This document shows positions 9,173-17,915 of a stretch of 64,000 bases of DNA, in pieces. Every line of letters begins with the position of its first letter. Position 1 is the stretch's first letter. The stretch comes from DASSSQ01 sp963839285 (GTDB lineage Bacteria > Actinomycetota > Thermoleophilia > Gaiellales > Gaiellaceae), in the NCBI GenBank assembly GCA_963839285.1, contig CAWIUN010000020.1, positions 62,001-126,000 of the forward strand, written 5' to 3'. Under the pieces are notes generated by a model, which worked only from the letters and a program-made list of their open reading frames with translations, had not been told where the DNA came from and ran no database searches. The translations under genes and the position numbers were made by a program.

Positions 9173-10462
9173 ATGCTCAAGACCGAGATCAACGAGCTCC
9201 TGACCCAGACCGGCCCGGGCACGCCGACGGGGGACCTGTTCCGGCGCTACTGGCTGCCGGCGCTCCTCGCGGAGGAGCTGCCCGAGCCGGAGTCGCCGCC
9301 CGTGCGCGTCAAGATCCTCTCCGAGCGCCTGATCGCCTTCCGCGACAGCGAGGGCAACTACGGCCTGCTCGACGAGTTCTGCCCGCACCGGGGCGCGTCG
9401 CTCTGGTTCGGCAACGTCTACGGCGAGTGCGGCATCCGCTGCGCCTACCACGGCTGGAAGTTCGACGTGAACGGCAACTGCCTCGACGTGCCGTCCGAGC
9501 CGGAGAACTGGAACTTCCGCACCAAGGTGAAGACGACCTCGTACCCGCTCGTCAGGGTCGGCGACATCCTCTGGACGTACCTGGGCGACCCGGAGACGCG
9601 GCCGCCGCTGCCGGAGTTCGAGTTCTGCCAGGTCCCGCCGGAGCAGACCTACACCTCGAAGCGCTGGCAGGAGTCGAACTGGCTGCAGGCGCTCGAGGGC
9701 GGGATCGACTCGAGCCACGTCTCCTGGCTGCACGCGGGCGGGCTCAAGAACGACCCGCTCTTCAAGGGCTCGAAGGGCAACCAGTACAACCTCAACGACC
9801 TGCGCCCCTTCTTCGAGGTCGCGGAGGCGGACGGCGGCCTCTTCGTCGGCGCCCGCCGGAACGCCGAGGAGGGCAAGTACTACTGGCGGATCACGCCGTA
9901 CGTGCTGCCGTCCTTCACGATGGTGCCGCCGCGCGGCGACCACCCCGTCCACGGCCACTTCTGGGTGCCGATCGACGACGAGAACTGCTGGGTCTACACC
10001 TTCGACTACCACCCGACGCGCGCGCTGACGCCGGAGGAGCGCGACAACATGAAGGCGGGCCACGGCGTCCACAGCCGCAACATCCCCGGCACCTACCGGC
10101 CGGAGGAGAACAAGGACGTCGACTACCTGATGGACCGCGACGCGCAGCAGCGCGGCGAGGCCTTCTCGGGCGTGCGGGGGATCGCGCAGCAGGACGCGTC
10201 GCTGCAGGAGTCGATGGGCCCGATCGTCGACCGGACGAAGGAGCGGCTCGTCTCCTCGGACACGGGGATCATCAAGGCGCGCCAGAAGCTGCGGAAGGCG
10301 GTCGAGGCGCTGCGCGACGAGGGGAGCGTGCCGCCCGGCGTCGACCCGGCGCATCACCGCGTCCGCTCGGCCGCGATCGTCCTGCCGAACGAGGAGGACT
10401 TCATCGAGGCGAGCCGCGACGCGCTGACGGCGAAGCCCGGGATGGCGCACACTACGGTCTAG
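9173..10462 (+). CDS. Rieske non-heme iron oxygenase, large subunit (phthalate 4,5-dioxygenase-like)
   Basis: Ring-hydroxylating oxygenase component of 429 residues with an intact frame. The Rieske 2Fe-2S ligands are CPHRG and, 18 residues on, CAYHGW. The mononuclear iron site is in GGIDSSHVSWLH (H-x4-H). The N-terminal FRRYWLPALLAEELPEPES is characteristic of the phthalate dioxygenase/aromatic O-demethylase group (single alpha subunit). No reductase or ferredoxin gene is adjacent, so electrons must come from elsewhere. It heads an operon with three further genes, beginning with one whose ATG directly follows this stop. Likely regulated through operator D. Substrate probably a carboxylated or methoxylated aromatic. 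Confidence 0.9.
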   Translation: MLKTEINELLTQTGPGTPTGDLFRRYWLPALLAEELPEPESPPVRVKILSERLIAFRDSEGNYGLLDEFCPHRGASLWFGNVYGECGIRCAYHGWKFDVNGNCLDVPSEPENWNFRTKVKTTSYPLVRVGDILWTYLGDPETRPPLPEFEFCQVPPEQTYTSKRWQESNWLQALEGGIDSSHVSWLHAGGLKNDPLFKGSKGNQYNLNDLRPFFEVAEADGGLFVGARRNAEEGKYYWRITPYVLPSFTMVPPRGDHPVHGHFWVPIDDENCWVYTFDYHPTRALTPEERDNMKAGHGVHSRNIPGTYRPEENKDVDYLMDRDAQQRGEAFSGVRGIAQQDASLQESMGPIVDRTKERLVSSDTGIIKARQKLRKAVEALRDEGSVPPGVDPAHHRVRSAAIVLPNEEDFIEASRDALTAKPGMAHTTV

Positions 10463-10898
10463 ATGCACGGCATCCTGCTCTCGAGCTGCGCCCGCGCGGC
10501 CACCGCCGCCGAGGCGCGCTACCGGATCGACCGGCCGATCGGCGGCCGCGCCGCGCTCGTGATCGCCCTCGACGACGCGGCGGCGGAGGTGGTCGACCGG
10601 GTCGCCGAGAAGCCGTGGCAGGGCGCGCGCTTCGTCCACTCGGACGGCACCGTGCCGGCGGAGCTCGCGGCGAGCGACGTCGCGATCATGATCGCGACCG
10701 GCGGCCGCCGACGCGGCCGCCGCGGCGACGATCGCGGCCGCCTGCTCCGAGCGCGGGATCATGTGCGCCGGCCTCGTCCTCGGCGAGCGCAGCGAGGTGA
10801 TGGCGACGATCGCCGCGCTGCGGCCGTACGCGCGGAACCTGATGGCCACGACCGACGAGGACGACGTGGCCGCGGTGCTGACCGCGCTGCGCGCGTGA
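10463..10898 (+). CDS. Uncharacterised protein coupled to a PanB-like enzyme
   Basis: About 144 residues, not recognised. The protein starts MHGILLSSCARAAT, then RPIGGRAALVIALDDAAA, EKPWQGARFVHSDGTVP, ASDVAIMIATGG, ACSERGIMCAGLVLGE and RPYARNLMATTDEDDVAAVL. The alternating hydrophobic strands and Gly-rich turns suggest a small alpha/beta, Rossmann-like fold. No signal peptide or membrane segment. One frame break lies near 10705. ATG immediately follows the Rieske stop, and its TGA overlaps the GTG of the next gene, so its product probably works with the oxygenase or the PanB-like protein. Function unknown. Confidence 0.65.
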
Positions 10899-11481
10899 CG
10901 CTCGACGTCGCCGACCTGCAGGCGATGAAGCGCGACGGCCGCAAGATCGCCGCCGTCGTCTGCTGGGACCCGGGGAGCGCGCAGGTCGCCGACGCCGCGG
11001 GCGTCGAGCTCGTCTCCGTCGGCGACTCGGTCGTCGAGAGCCTCGACGAGCTGCTCGTCCTCTGCCGGCTCGTCCGGCGCGGCGTGCAAGCGGGCGCTCC
11101 TCAGCTGCGACCTGCCGCCGAGCCGAGCGTCGAGGCGCGCGCGGCGCCTCCTCGAGGCCGGCGCCGACCTCGTCAAGGTCGAGGGCGTCGAGCACGTGCG
11201 CGCGCTCGCCGCGGCGGGGATCCCGGTCTTCGCGCAGATCGAGTCGGCGGACGAGGCGCGGCGCGATGGAGGAGGCGGGCGCGGCGCTGATCGACTTCCG
11301 CCACTCCGGCCCGGACGCCGGCGCCGAGGCGGTCGCGGCCGTCTCGATCCCCGTGCTCGGCGGCCTCGGCGGCGGCCCGTGGCTCGACGGCCGCATCCGC
11401 GCGGTGCACCGGCTGCTCGACGACGCGATCGCGGCGTACGCCGACGACGTGCGCAGCGGCCGGGCGGTCAAGGGCGACTGA
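10895..11481 (+). CDS. PanB-like (3-methyl-2-oxobutanoate hydroxymethyltransferase family) protein, short form
   Basis: TIM-barrel protein resembling ketopantoate hydroxymethyltransferase. Matching features are IAAVVCWDPGSAQVADAAG, VELVSVGDSV (the metal-binding GDS), GVKRALLSCDLP, LEAGADLVKVEG and AAAGIPVFAQIE. At about 195 residues it is shorter than authentic PanB (about 265) and lacks the usual GY-T-V-T-L loop after GDS. A pantothenate role is unlikely in this operon. An aldol or retro-aldol step on an oxoacid from ring degradation is a guess. Frame breaks occur near 11088, 11150 and 11263. GTG overlaps the upstream TGA, and its own TGA overlaps the next ATG. Confidence 0.65.
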
Positions 11482-12331
11482 TGGCGACGGCGGTCTGCGA
11501 CGGGATCGAGACGCGCTACGAGGTGAGCGGCGACGGGCCGCCGCTACTGCTGTTCTCGCCCGGCGGCTTCGACGCGAAGGTCGAGAACTGGACCGACTTC
11601 GGCATCTACCGGCGCCTGAACCTGCTCGAGCACCTGCGCGCAGCTACACGTGCATCGCCTTCGACAAGCGCGAGTCGGGCCGCTCGGGCGGCCGCGTCGA
11701 GCGGATCGGCTGGGACGACTACGCCGCGCAGGGGCTCGCGCTGCTCGACCACCTCGGGATCGAGCGCGCGCACCTGATGGGCGGCTGCGTCGGCTGCTCG
11801 ATCGCGGCCGCGCTCGCGGTCGCGCACCCGGAGCGCGTCCTGTGCCTGGTGCTCTACTCGCCCGCCGGCGGCCCGCGCTACCGGATGACGCAGCACGCCC
11901 GCTTCGCGCGAGCACCTCGCCTTCGTCGCCGAGCAGCGGGCTCGAGGCGGTCGTCGGCGCTCGCGCGCGAGACCGACGACGGCTTCTCGAAGGACCCGCG
12001 CGTCGGGCCGTGGGTGAGCGCGATCCGCAACGACGCCGCGTTCGCCGAGGCCTATGCCGCGTGGGACCCGGACCGCTACCGCCTCGTCGTCGGCGGGATG
12101 GGCAGGACGCTGTTCGACCGCGACACGGTCCCGGGCGCGGAGCCGGAGGACCTGATGCGGCTCGACGTCCCGGCGCTCGTCGTCCCGGGCCAGGACGCCT
12201 CGCACGCCACCTCGGCGGCGCGCTACCTGGAGGAGTGCCTGCCGCGGTCGGAGTACTGGGACGTGCCGGTCGACGAGCAGACCGAGGAGACCGCCCCGCC
12301 GCGCGTGCTCGAGTTCCTCGGCAGCGTCTGA
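11481..12331 (+). CDS. Alpha/beta hydrolase
   Basis: About 283 residues with an alpha/beta-hydrolase fold: oxyanion region GPPLLLFSPGGFDAK, YTCIAFDKRESGRSGG, and the elbow where Ser is normally expected reads LMGGCVGCSIAA. The nucleophile is therefore Cys rather than Ser, which recalls dienelactone-hydrolase-like members. The later Asp/His region is VPALVVPGQDASHATS. No signal peptide. Frame breaks near 11643, 11912 and 11935. ATG overlaps the PanB-like stop. Last gene of the operon; its TGA (12329-12331) lies in a palindrome shared with the convergent rpiB gene. Probably hydrolyses a lactone or ester intermediate; substrate unknown. Confidence 0.75.
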
Positions 12332-12343
12332 CCCGGGGTCAGA
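12327..12343. terminator. 17-nt palindrome carrying both stop codons of a convergent pair
   Basis: TCTGACCCGGGGTCAGA is a perfect palindrome. Its left TGA ends the hydrolase gene and its right TCA is the TGA of rpiB on the other strand. It could fold into a short bidirectional terminator. Confidence 0.5.
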
Positions 12344-12793
12344 GGAGCGACTCGCCGCGCTCGAGCCGTCGATCATCGCGATCCGCTCGGCGTGGCGCCC
12401 GCCGCGGAACGACGTCGCGAGCCAGCGCTCGACGATCAGCACGGCGTAGTCCGGGGCGACGACCTTCGCGCCCGTCACGAGCACGTTCGCGTCGTTGTTC
12501 GCCCGCGCGATCTCGGCCACCCAGGGATCGAGCGCGAGCGTCGCGCGGATGCCGCGGATCTTGTTGCACGCGATCGCCTCGCCCGAGCCCGAGCCGCCGA
12601 CGACGATCGCGAAGTCCGCGTGCCCGTCGAGGACGCGGCGGCAGACGTCCTCGCAGAGCGGCGGGTAGTCGACGACCTCCTCGCCGACCTCGGCCGCCCG
12701 GTCGTCGACCTCGTGGCCGTGCTCGCGCAGCCACGCGATGAGGCGCTCCTTGACCGCGACGCCGTTGTGGTCTGCCGTGATCGCGATGCGCAT
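12339..12793 (-). CDS. rpiB: Ribose-5-phosphate isomerase B
   Basis: Interconverts ribose 5-phosphate and ribulose 5-phosphate in the pentose-phosphate pathway; cytoplasmic. About 151 residues, normal for RpiB. N-terminus MRIAITADHNG, then DYPPLCEDVCRRVL, the phosphate-binding loop VVGGSGSGEAIACNKI and NDANVLVTGAKVV. The usual active-site Cys in this loop (GTGIG or C-x-G) is here replaced by the S-G-S-G-E sequence with Cys a few residues later, the actinobacterial type. A frame break near 12360 changes the last residues to GESLL. Some RpiB/LacAB homologues serve allose or catabolic sugar routes, so pentose specificity is assumed. Confidence 0.85.
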
Positions 12794-12911
12794 CGGCCAC
12801 GAGCCTAGTCGATCGCCCGAAGCACGGCACGACCGCGATCGGGCTCGCGAAGCGGATCCGCGGCGAGGCCGCAGCAGGAGCGGACGCCGGGCTCGCCCGG
12901 CCGGGAGCGGG

Positions 12912-13670
12912 CTACGGCTTCGCGCGCCACCACTCGAGCAGGGCGGCAGAGCGATCGGCGAGATCGGTTCCGCGCAGCAGGTGGGCGGCCATCGTCTCGC
13001 GGGCCGCGGCGCCGTCGCGCTCCTCCAGCGCCTCCACGATCCGCATGTGCTCCTGGACGCTGGCCGCGTGCGCCTTCGCACCCTCGCGCGACCGCACGGG
13101 GTGCATCGACAGCGTCGAGCGGAACGAGTGCGTGAGCCCCTCGACGGCGGCGTTGTGCGCGATCTTGGCGAGCAGCGAGTGGAACTCCCACGAGCGCTCG
13201 CGCGTGTAGCTCTTCGCGGCGATCTCCTCGGCGCCCTTCTCGACGCTCTCGCGCAGCAGGGCGAGGTCGTCCTCCGTGGCCCGCGCGCAGGCGAGCGTGA
13301 CCGTGCCGAGCTCGACGATCAGCCGCGCCTCGACGATGTCGCCGGCGCCGACGGCGGACAGCACCATCATGTCCGACATCGCCTGGCCGACGTGCGCGCC
13401 GCTCGGCGCCCGCACGAACGCGCCGCCGCGCGCGCCCACCCGCACCTCGATCAGCCCCATCGCCTCGAGCCCGCGCAGCGCGTCGCGCACCGTGACCCGG
13501 CTGACGCCGAACTGCTCCGCCAGCTCCCGCTCCGGCGCGAGCCGCTCGCCCTGCTCCAGCCGGCCCGAGACGATCGCGGTGCGGATCTGGTCGGCGATCG
13601 CGGACGAGGCGCGCCCGACCGAGACCGGCGCGAACAGGTCGTTGCTCTGGGGGCGCCGTCCGTGTGACAT
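12912..13670 (-). CDS. GntR-family transcriptional regulator, FadR/FCD subfamily (regulator 1)
   Basis: DNA-binding regulator of 252 residues, intact frame. The winged helix at about residues 24-85 contains ERELAEQFGVSRVTVRDALR and the wing VGARGGAFV. The C-terminal FCD domain has the metal-type histidines in EFHSLLAKIAHN and later SFRSTLSMHP and VQEHMRIVEAL. FCD regulators bind carboxylic acids and normally repress catabolic genes. It is the upstream neighbour of a secreted beta-propeller gene and a close paralogue of the regulator at 16101-16809, sharing the wing sequence. The TGGT-N3-ACCA-like sites in the island are the natural candidates for its target. Confidence 0.92.
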   Translation of the reverse strand: MSHGRRPQSNDLFAPVSVGRASSAIADQIRTAIVSGRLEQGERLAPERELAEQFGVSRVTVRDALRGLEAMGLIEVRVGARGGAFVRAPSGAHVGQAMSDMMVLSAVGAGDIVEARLIVELGTVTLACARATEDDLALLRESVEKGAEEIAAKSYTRERSWEFHSLLAKIAHNAAVEGLTHSFRSTLSMHPVRSREGAKAHAASVQEHMRIVEALEERDGAAARETMAAHLLRGTDLADRSAALLEWWRAKP

Positions 13671-13730
13671 TTGACGCAGTCTAGTTACGCCGCCGGTCGG
13701 TCCCGGCGACCCACGCGAAGGGAGAACAGG

Positions 13731-14877
13731 ATGCGTAGCTCACGACGGCTCCTCACGACGGCCGCGCTGGTCGCAGCGGCAGGGGCGCTGATCGCCTCCG
13801 CCTCGGGCGGCAGCGGCGGCGGCCCGAGCCCGCTCGAGCGGCTCGGCGACTCGGCGACCTGGCGGACGGTCTTCGTCGGAACGGGCGGCGTCGAAGGCCT
13901 GACCGGCGACGCGGCCGGCCACCTCTACGTCGCCCAGCGCGGCAGCCCGTGCACGGTCTGGCGGATCGACCCTGCGACGACGGCGAAGACGCAGGTCGGC
14001 ACGATCCCGTCCCCGTGCTCGCCGAGCGGGCTCGCCTTCGGCCCGGACGGACGGCTCTACATCACGGGCAGCGGCGCGACACAGGACACGATCGTCGTCC
14101 TCGAGCCCGGTGACGCGACCTCCGTCGCGACGCCGTTCGCGACGGGCGCGCCGCGGGCCAACGGCGTCGCCTTCGACCGCCACGGCAACCTCTGGGCGAG
14201 CGACGGCACCGCCGGCAACGGGATCGTCTACCGCGTCGGGCCCGGCGGCGGCGTCGCCGACGAGGTCTTCCGGATCCCGCCGATGGCGAACGCGCTCGGC
14301 GTCGGGCGCGAGAACGCGACGCTGCAGGCCTCCGGCGCGCCGAACCCGCAGAACCTCGTCGCGAACGGCGTCGCGTTCACGCCTTCGGGCGACCTGCTCG
14401 TCGCCGACACGGCCCGCGGCGCGATCTGGCGGGTGCTGATGGACGCGGCCGGCGACGCGGTCGAGCCCGATGGGCTGCGACTCGACCTACCCGTCCCCGG
14501 AGGACACGCTCTGCCTGGACGCGGTGCTCGCGCAGAGCCCGTACCTCGAGGGCGCAGACGGGATCGCGCTCGACCGCGCCGGCCGCATCTGGGCGGACGC
14601 GAACGAGCGGCAGGCGATCGTCGTCGTCGAGCAGGACGGGGACGTGGTGGAGTTCTTCCGCAACCCGCCCGGCGCGGACGGGCTCCGCAACGGCGGGCCG
14701 CTCGAGTTCCCGACGAGCCCGTTCCTGCTCGGCAAGACGCTCTGCACGACGAGCTCGGACGGCGGCCGCCGCGACAACGCACCGCGCTCGGGCGGCGAGG
14801 TCGACGGCACCGGCAAGGTCAGCTGCATGGAGCAGCGCCTCGACGCGCCGGGCCTGCCGCTGCCGATCCGCGGCTAG
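13731..14877 (+). CDS. Secreted SMP-30/gluconolactonase-like beta-propeller protein
   Basis: About 381 residues. ATG 13731 follows the ribosome site GAAGGGAGAA, and a signal peptide (RRLLTTAALVAAAGALIA) is clear. Repeated beta-propeller blades are visible, for example EGLTGDAAGHLYVAQRG, SGLAFGPDGRLYITGSG, NGVAFDRHGNLWASDG, NGVAFTPSGDLLVADTARG and DGIALDRAGRIWADANE. The spacing of about 45 residues and the N-G-V/I-A-F pattern match the SMP-30 and NHL-like families. Six Cys suggest disulphides outside the cell. One frame break near 14470. A lactonase activity on an aromatic-pathway lactone is possible but unproven. Confidence 0.78.
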
Positions 14878-16096
14878 CCGTCGGAGGACGAGAGGGCCGG
14901 TGCGGCCCGGCCCTCTCGCTTCCGGGTCAGCGCCGCGAGCACGAAGTAGACGGCGGGGAAGCAGACGCTCGCGAGCAGGAAGGTCGTCCGCAGGCCCGAC
15001 GACCTCGGCGCCGGCGCCGCCGACGACCGGGCCGACGATCTTGCCGAGGTCGAGCCCGGCCAGGTAGACGCCGGAGGCGGCGCCGCGCCGTGCGTCCGTG
15101 TCGCCGGCCTCGTCCATCACGAGCGCCGCCGAGGCGACACGCAGCAGGCCGCGCGTCAGCCCGAGCGTGCCCCAGGCGACGACGAGCGCGCCGATCCACG
15201 TGAGCCCGCCGATCGTCGCGATCGAGATCCCGGAGAGGACGACCATCGCCGGCAGCACGCGCTGGTAGGAGACCACGCGGAAGACGGCGCCGGAGACGAA
15301 GCGGATCGCCGCCGCGGCGGCCCCGTGGACGCCCTGGAGCATGCCGATCTGCGTCAGCGAGAGCCCGATCGCGAGCCCGTAGATCGGGAAGAACGTCAGC
15401 AGCACGCCCGAGACGAGGTTGATGTAGAGCGTGACGAAGAACGCGAGCCAGACGAGCGCGGGCACGCGGCGGAAGTCGCGCCACCAGGCGCCGCGCGCGG
15501 CCGGCTCGGCCGTGGCCTCGCGCTCGGGCGCGCTCCGCCGGACCGCCGTCGAGAGGGCCGCGGCGGCGACGATCGGGACGAGCGCCAGCACGAGGATCGC
15601 GTCGCCGGGCCCGAGCGCGTCGCCGAGTGCGCCGCCGACGAAGCCGGCGACCGCGTAGCCCGCGCCGAGGCTGCCCGTGTACCAGCCCATGATCGAGCCG
15701 GCGTTCGCGCCGGCGCGGCCGGCGGTCGATCAGCGCCGCCATGTTCGCCGTCGACGCGATCGCGAAGCCGGCGCCGTCGAGCGCGACGAAGAAGGTCAGG
15801 AGCGCCGGGTGCGCCGTCCGCGTGATCCCGGCGAAGGCGAGCGACGAGACGAGGCAGCCGGCCGCGATCAGCCACCACGCGCGGTGCGAGCGGTAGACCG
15901 CGCCGGCCGGGATCCTCGAGGCGAGCGAGACGAGCCCGTAGATCGAGATCGCCGCGCCGATCGCCACCTCGGGCACGTGCCGCCCGTGCATGTACGGGGG
16001 GACGAGCAGGATGAACCCGCCTTCCCCGAGGGTCAGGATCGCCGAGGCGAGGTAGAGCGGCACCAGCGCGCCGGCGCCTGTTCCCCTTCGTAACAC
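14874..16096 (-). CDS. Major facilitator superfamily transporter
   Basis: About 407 residues with roughly twelve hydrophobic segments, such as LVPLYLASAILTLGEGGFI, ISIYGLVSLASRIPAGAVY, LGAGYAVAGFVGGALGDALG, ALVWLAFFVTLYINLVSGV and VVLSGISIATIGGLTWIGA. The A-loop motif is replaced by ASRIPAGAVYRSHR. GTG 16094-16096 follows the GntR gene stop by a few bases, so regulator and transporter are one operon and the transporter probably handles the regulator's ligand or a related aromatic acid. Frame breaks occur near 15725 and 15000. The end chosen, TAG at 14874-14876, overlaps the stop of the convergent propeller gene through CTAG. Direction of transport unknown. Confidence 0.78.
14889..14918. terminator. 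Bidirectional hairpin terminator
   Basis: A 12-bp stem with arms CGAGAGGGCCGG and CCGGCCCTCTCG closes around TGCGGC. It lies just after the propeller gene and inside the last codons of the convergent MFS gene. No clear T-run. Confidence 0.5.
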
Positions 16097-16104
16097 GGTG
16101 TTAC
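16090..16104. promoter_or_regulatory. 15-nt palindrome at the GntR-MFS junction
   Basis: GTAACAC-G-GTGTTAC spans the TAA stop of the regulator and the GTG start of the transporter. It could be an operator or a small RNA hairpin around the transporter start. Confidence 0.35.
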
Positions 16105-16809
16105 TTGTCGGCGACCCGCTGTGCGGTGCGGCCGAGGTGGGCCGAGAGGATCTCCTTCGCCGCCTTCGGCTCGCGGGCGCGGATCGCATCGACGAGCGCG
16201 CGGTGCTCGAGCGCGCCGACCTGGCCCATCTGCGGGTCGACCTTGCGCGCCTGCTGGAGCGAGCGCAGGAGCGGGCCCTGGAAGGTCTCGGCGAAGAGCG
16301 CGATCGCCGTGTTGTGCGCGCAGCGGGCGAGGCGCGTGTGGAACTCGGCGGAGATCGCCGTGTCGTAGGCGCCGGCGGCGAGGGCGGCGTCGGCGCGGTC
16401 GCAGATCGACTCGAGCTCGGCGAGGTCCTCTTCGGTGCGCCGCTCGCAGGCGAGCTCGAGCATGCCGAGCTCGAAGATCTTCCGCGCCTCGGTCACCTCG
16501 GCCGGAGTCGTCTCGGCCAGCATCAGCATGTCGGCGAGGCCCTCGGAGACGAGGTGCGGGCGCGGGCGCCGTCACGAAGGCGCCGCCGCGCGCGCCGACG
16601 CGCACCTCGATCAGGCCCGTCGCCTCGAGCATCCGCAGCGCGTCGCGCACGGAGACGCGGCTGACGCCGAGCTGCCTGGTCAGGTCGCGCTCGGGCGGCA
16701 GCTGGTCGCCCGGAGCGAGGCGGCCGTCGCGGATCGCGACCTTGATCTGGTCGACGATGTCCGCGGAGATGCGCCCGGTCGAGACGCGGGTGAAAGGCGT
16801 GCCGTCCAC
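16101..16809 (-). CDS. GntR-family transcriptional regulator, FadR/FCD subfamily (regulator 2)
   Basis: About 236 residues. The winged helix has ERDLTRQLGVSRVSVRDALR and the wing VGARGGAFVTAP, nearly identical to regulator 1. The FCD ligand domain has EFHTRLARCAHN and VGALEHRALVDAI, which supply the metal-binding His and Asp/His residues. A single frame break near 16560 separates the two domains. The start, 8 bases from operator E, is divergent from the double-cupin gene. Probably autoregulated and controls the cupin operon; effector likely an aromatic carboxylate (inference). Confidence 0.9.
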
Positions 16810-16816
16810 GGTGGGC

Positions 16817-16832
16817 TAATGGTACGACATTA
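16817..16832. promoter_or_regulatory. Candidate GntR/FadR-type operator, site E
   Basis: TAATG-GTACGA-CATTA is an inverted repeat between regulator 2 and the divergent cupin gene. It contains TGGTACGACA, close to the FadR-type consensus TNGTNNNACNA. Its position suits autoregulation. Confidence 0.5.
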
Positions 16833-16874
16833 TGCTAGGTTCAGCGAGCGACCCAGACTCGAGGAGGCTGAGAG

Positions 16875-17903
16875 ATGGCGAAGAAGGCGCGCGTCTTCCT
16901 GCGCGGGATGAGCTCGGAGCAGTACGGGCTGAAGGAGTTCCGGGAGGCGCAGCTCGCCGCGCCCCGCGTCCGCAACGACGACGTCGTCGTCGACGACGCG
17001 AAGGTCGGCCACTCGGGCGACTCCGAGGACTCGCGCACCTGGTGGCGGATCGGCCCGGGCGACGAGCCGTTCCTGACGCAGAACGTGCAGGTCCACTTCG
17101 TCGAGATCCCGCCGGGCAAGGCCAACCACGGCCACGGCCACCAGAACGAGGCCGCCTTCTACATCCTCCAGGGCTCCGGCTACGAGATCCACGACGACGT
17201 CAAGTACCCCTGGGAGGCCGGCGACGTCGTCGTCGTCCACACCGACTCGGTGCACCGCCACTTCAACGACGGCGACGAGACCGCGAAGGCGCTCGTGATG
17301 AAGGCGAAGTCGACGTGGATGTACTTCGGCCTGATCCAGCAGGGCCGCTCCGGCCCGGTCGCCGACGAGGAGCGCTTCGGCCCGCGCGAGGACTGGTCGC
17401 AGGTCTGGACGCCCGGCATCGAGGACAAGAAGAAGGTGCTGAAGCCGGACGACGCGGTCTGGGAGACGACGCGCGACGGGAAGGTCCGCGTCCGCGTCTC
17501 GCGCGACACCGACGCCCGCGTCTGCGCGGTCGACATCTACGAGCAGGAGATCCCCGCCGGCTCGCGCTCGGCGAAGCACTGGCACATGGCCGACGAGGTC
17601 GTCTACGTCATCTCCGGCTCCGGCTACAGCCTGCAGTGGGAGGTCGAGGCCGAGATCGCCGAGCGCTACTACGCGCGGGTCGCGAAGGAGCCGACGCGCT
17701 GGGAGTTCAAGGCCGACGACACCGTCTACGTGCCGCAGAACCACGTCCACCAGTGGTTGAACGCGTCGGACACGGAGCCGCTCGTGCTGCTCTCGGTCGC
17801 AGAACCGGCTGATCAGTACCTCGGCTACGACAAGGTCGTCCACCTCGAGGACGCGCCGGAGTACGCCGCGGCGGCCGGCGAGGCCGTCGGCGCGGGCGCA
17901 TAG
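16875..17903 (+). CDS. Double-cupin protein, gentisate 1,2-dioxygenase-like
   Basis: Intact 342-residue protein with two cupin barrels. The first has HGHGHQNEAAFYILQGSG and TDSVHRHFN; the second has HWHMADEVVYVISGSG and PQNHVHQWLN. Each retains the H-x-H, Glu and distal His metal ligands. The layout recalls gentisate and 1-hydroxy-2-naphthoate dioxygenases, which open aromatic rings with Fe(II). The sequence is, however, not the classical gentisate dioxygenase, and a non-oxygenase cupin is possible. ATG 16875 is preceded by GAGGAGGCTGAGAG. The dihydroxyphthalate-decarboxylase-like gene begins 13 bases downstream, pointing to a shared pathway and control by site E. Confidence 0.75.
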   Translation: MAKKARVFLRGMSSEQYGLKEFREAQLAAPRVRNDDVVVDDAKVGHSGDSEDSRTWWRIGPGDEPFLTQNVQVHFVEIPPGKANHGHGHQNEAAFYILQGSGYEIHDDVKYPWEAGDVVVVHTDSVHRHFNDGDETAKALVMKAKSTWMYFGLIQQGRSGPVADEERFGPREDWSQVWTPGIEDKKKVLKPDDAVWETTRDGKVRVRVSRDTDARVCAVDIYEQEIPAGSRSAKHWHMADEVVYVISGSGYSLQWEVEAEIAERYYARVAKEPTRWEFKADDTVYVPQNHVHQWLNASDTEPLVLLSVAEPADQYLGYDKVVHLEDAPEYAAAAGEAVGAGA

Positions 17904-17915
17904 GGACGACGGCGC

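Noticed and set aside
11481..12331. Haloalkane dehalogenase or classical esterase for the operon-end hydrolase
   Set aside because: The nucleophile elbow has Cys (G-G-C-V-G) rather than Asp or Ser, so neither assignment fits.
12912..16809. The two GntR genes as a recent tandem duplication
   Set aside because: The wing sequence is shared, but the ligand domains differ along their length, and other genes lie between them.
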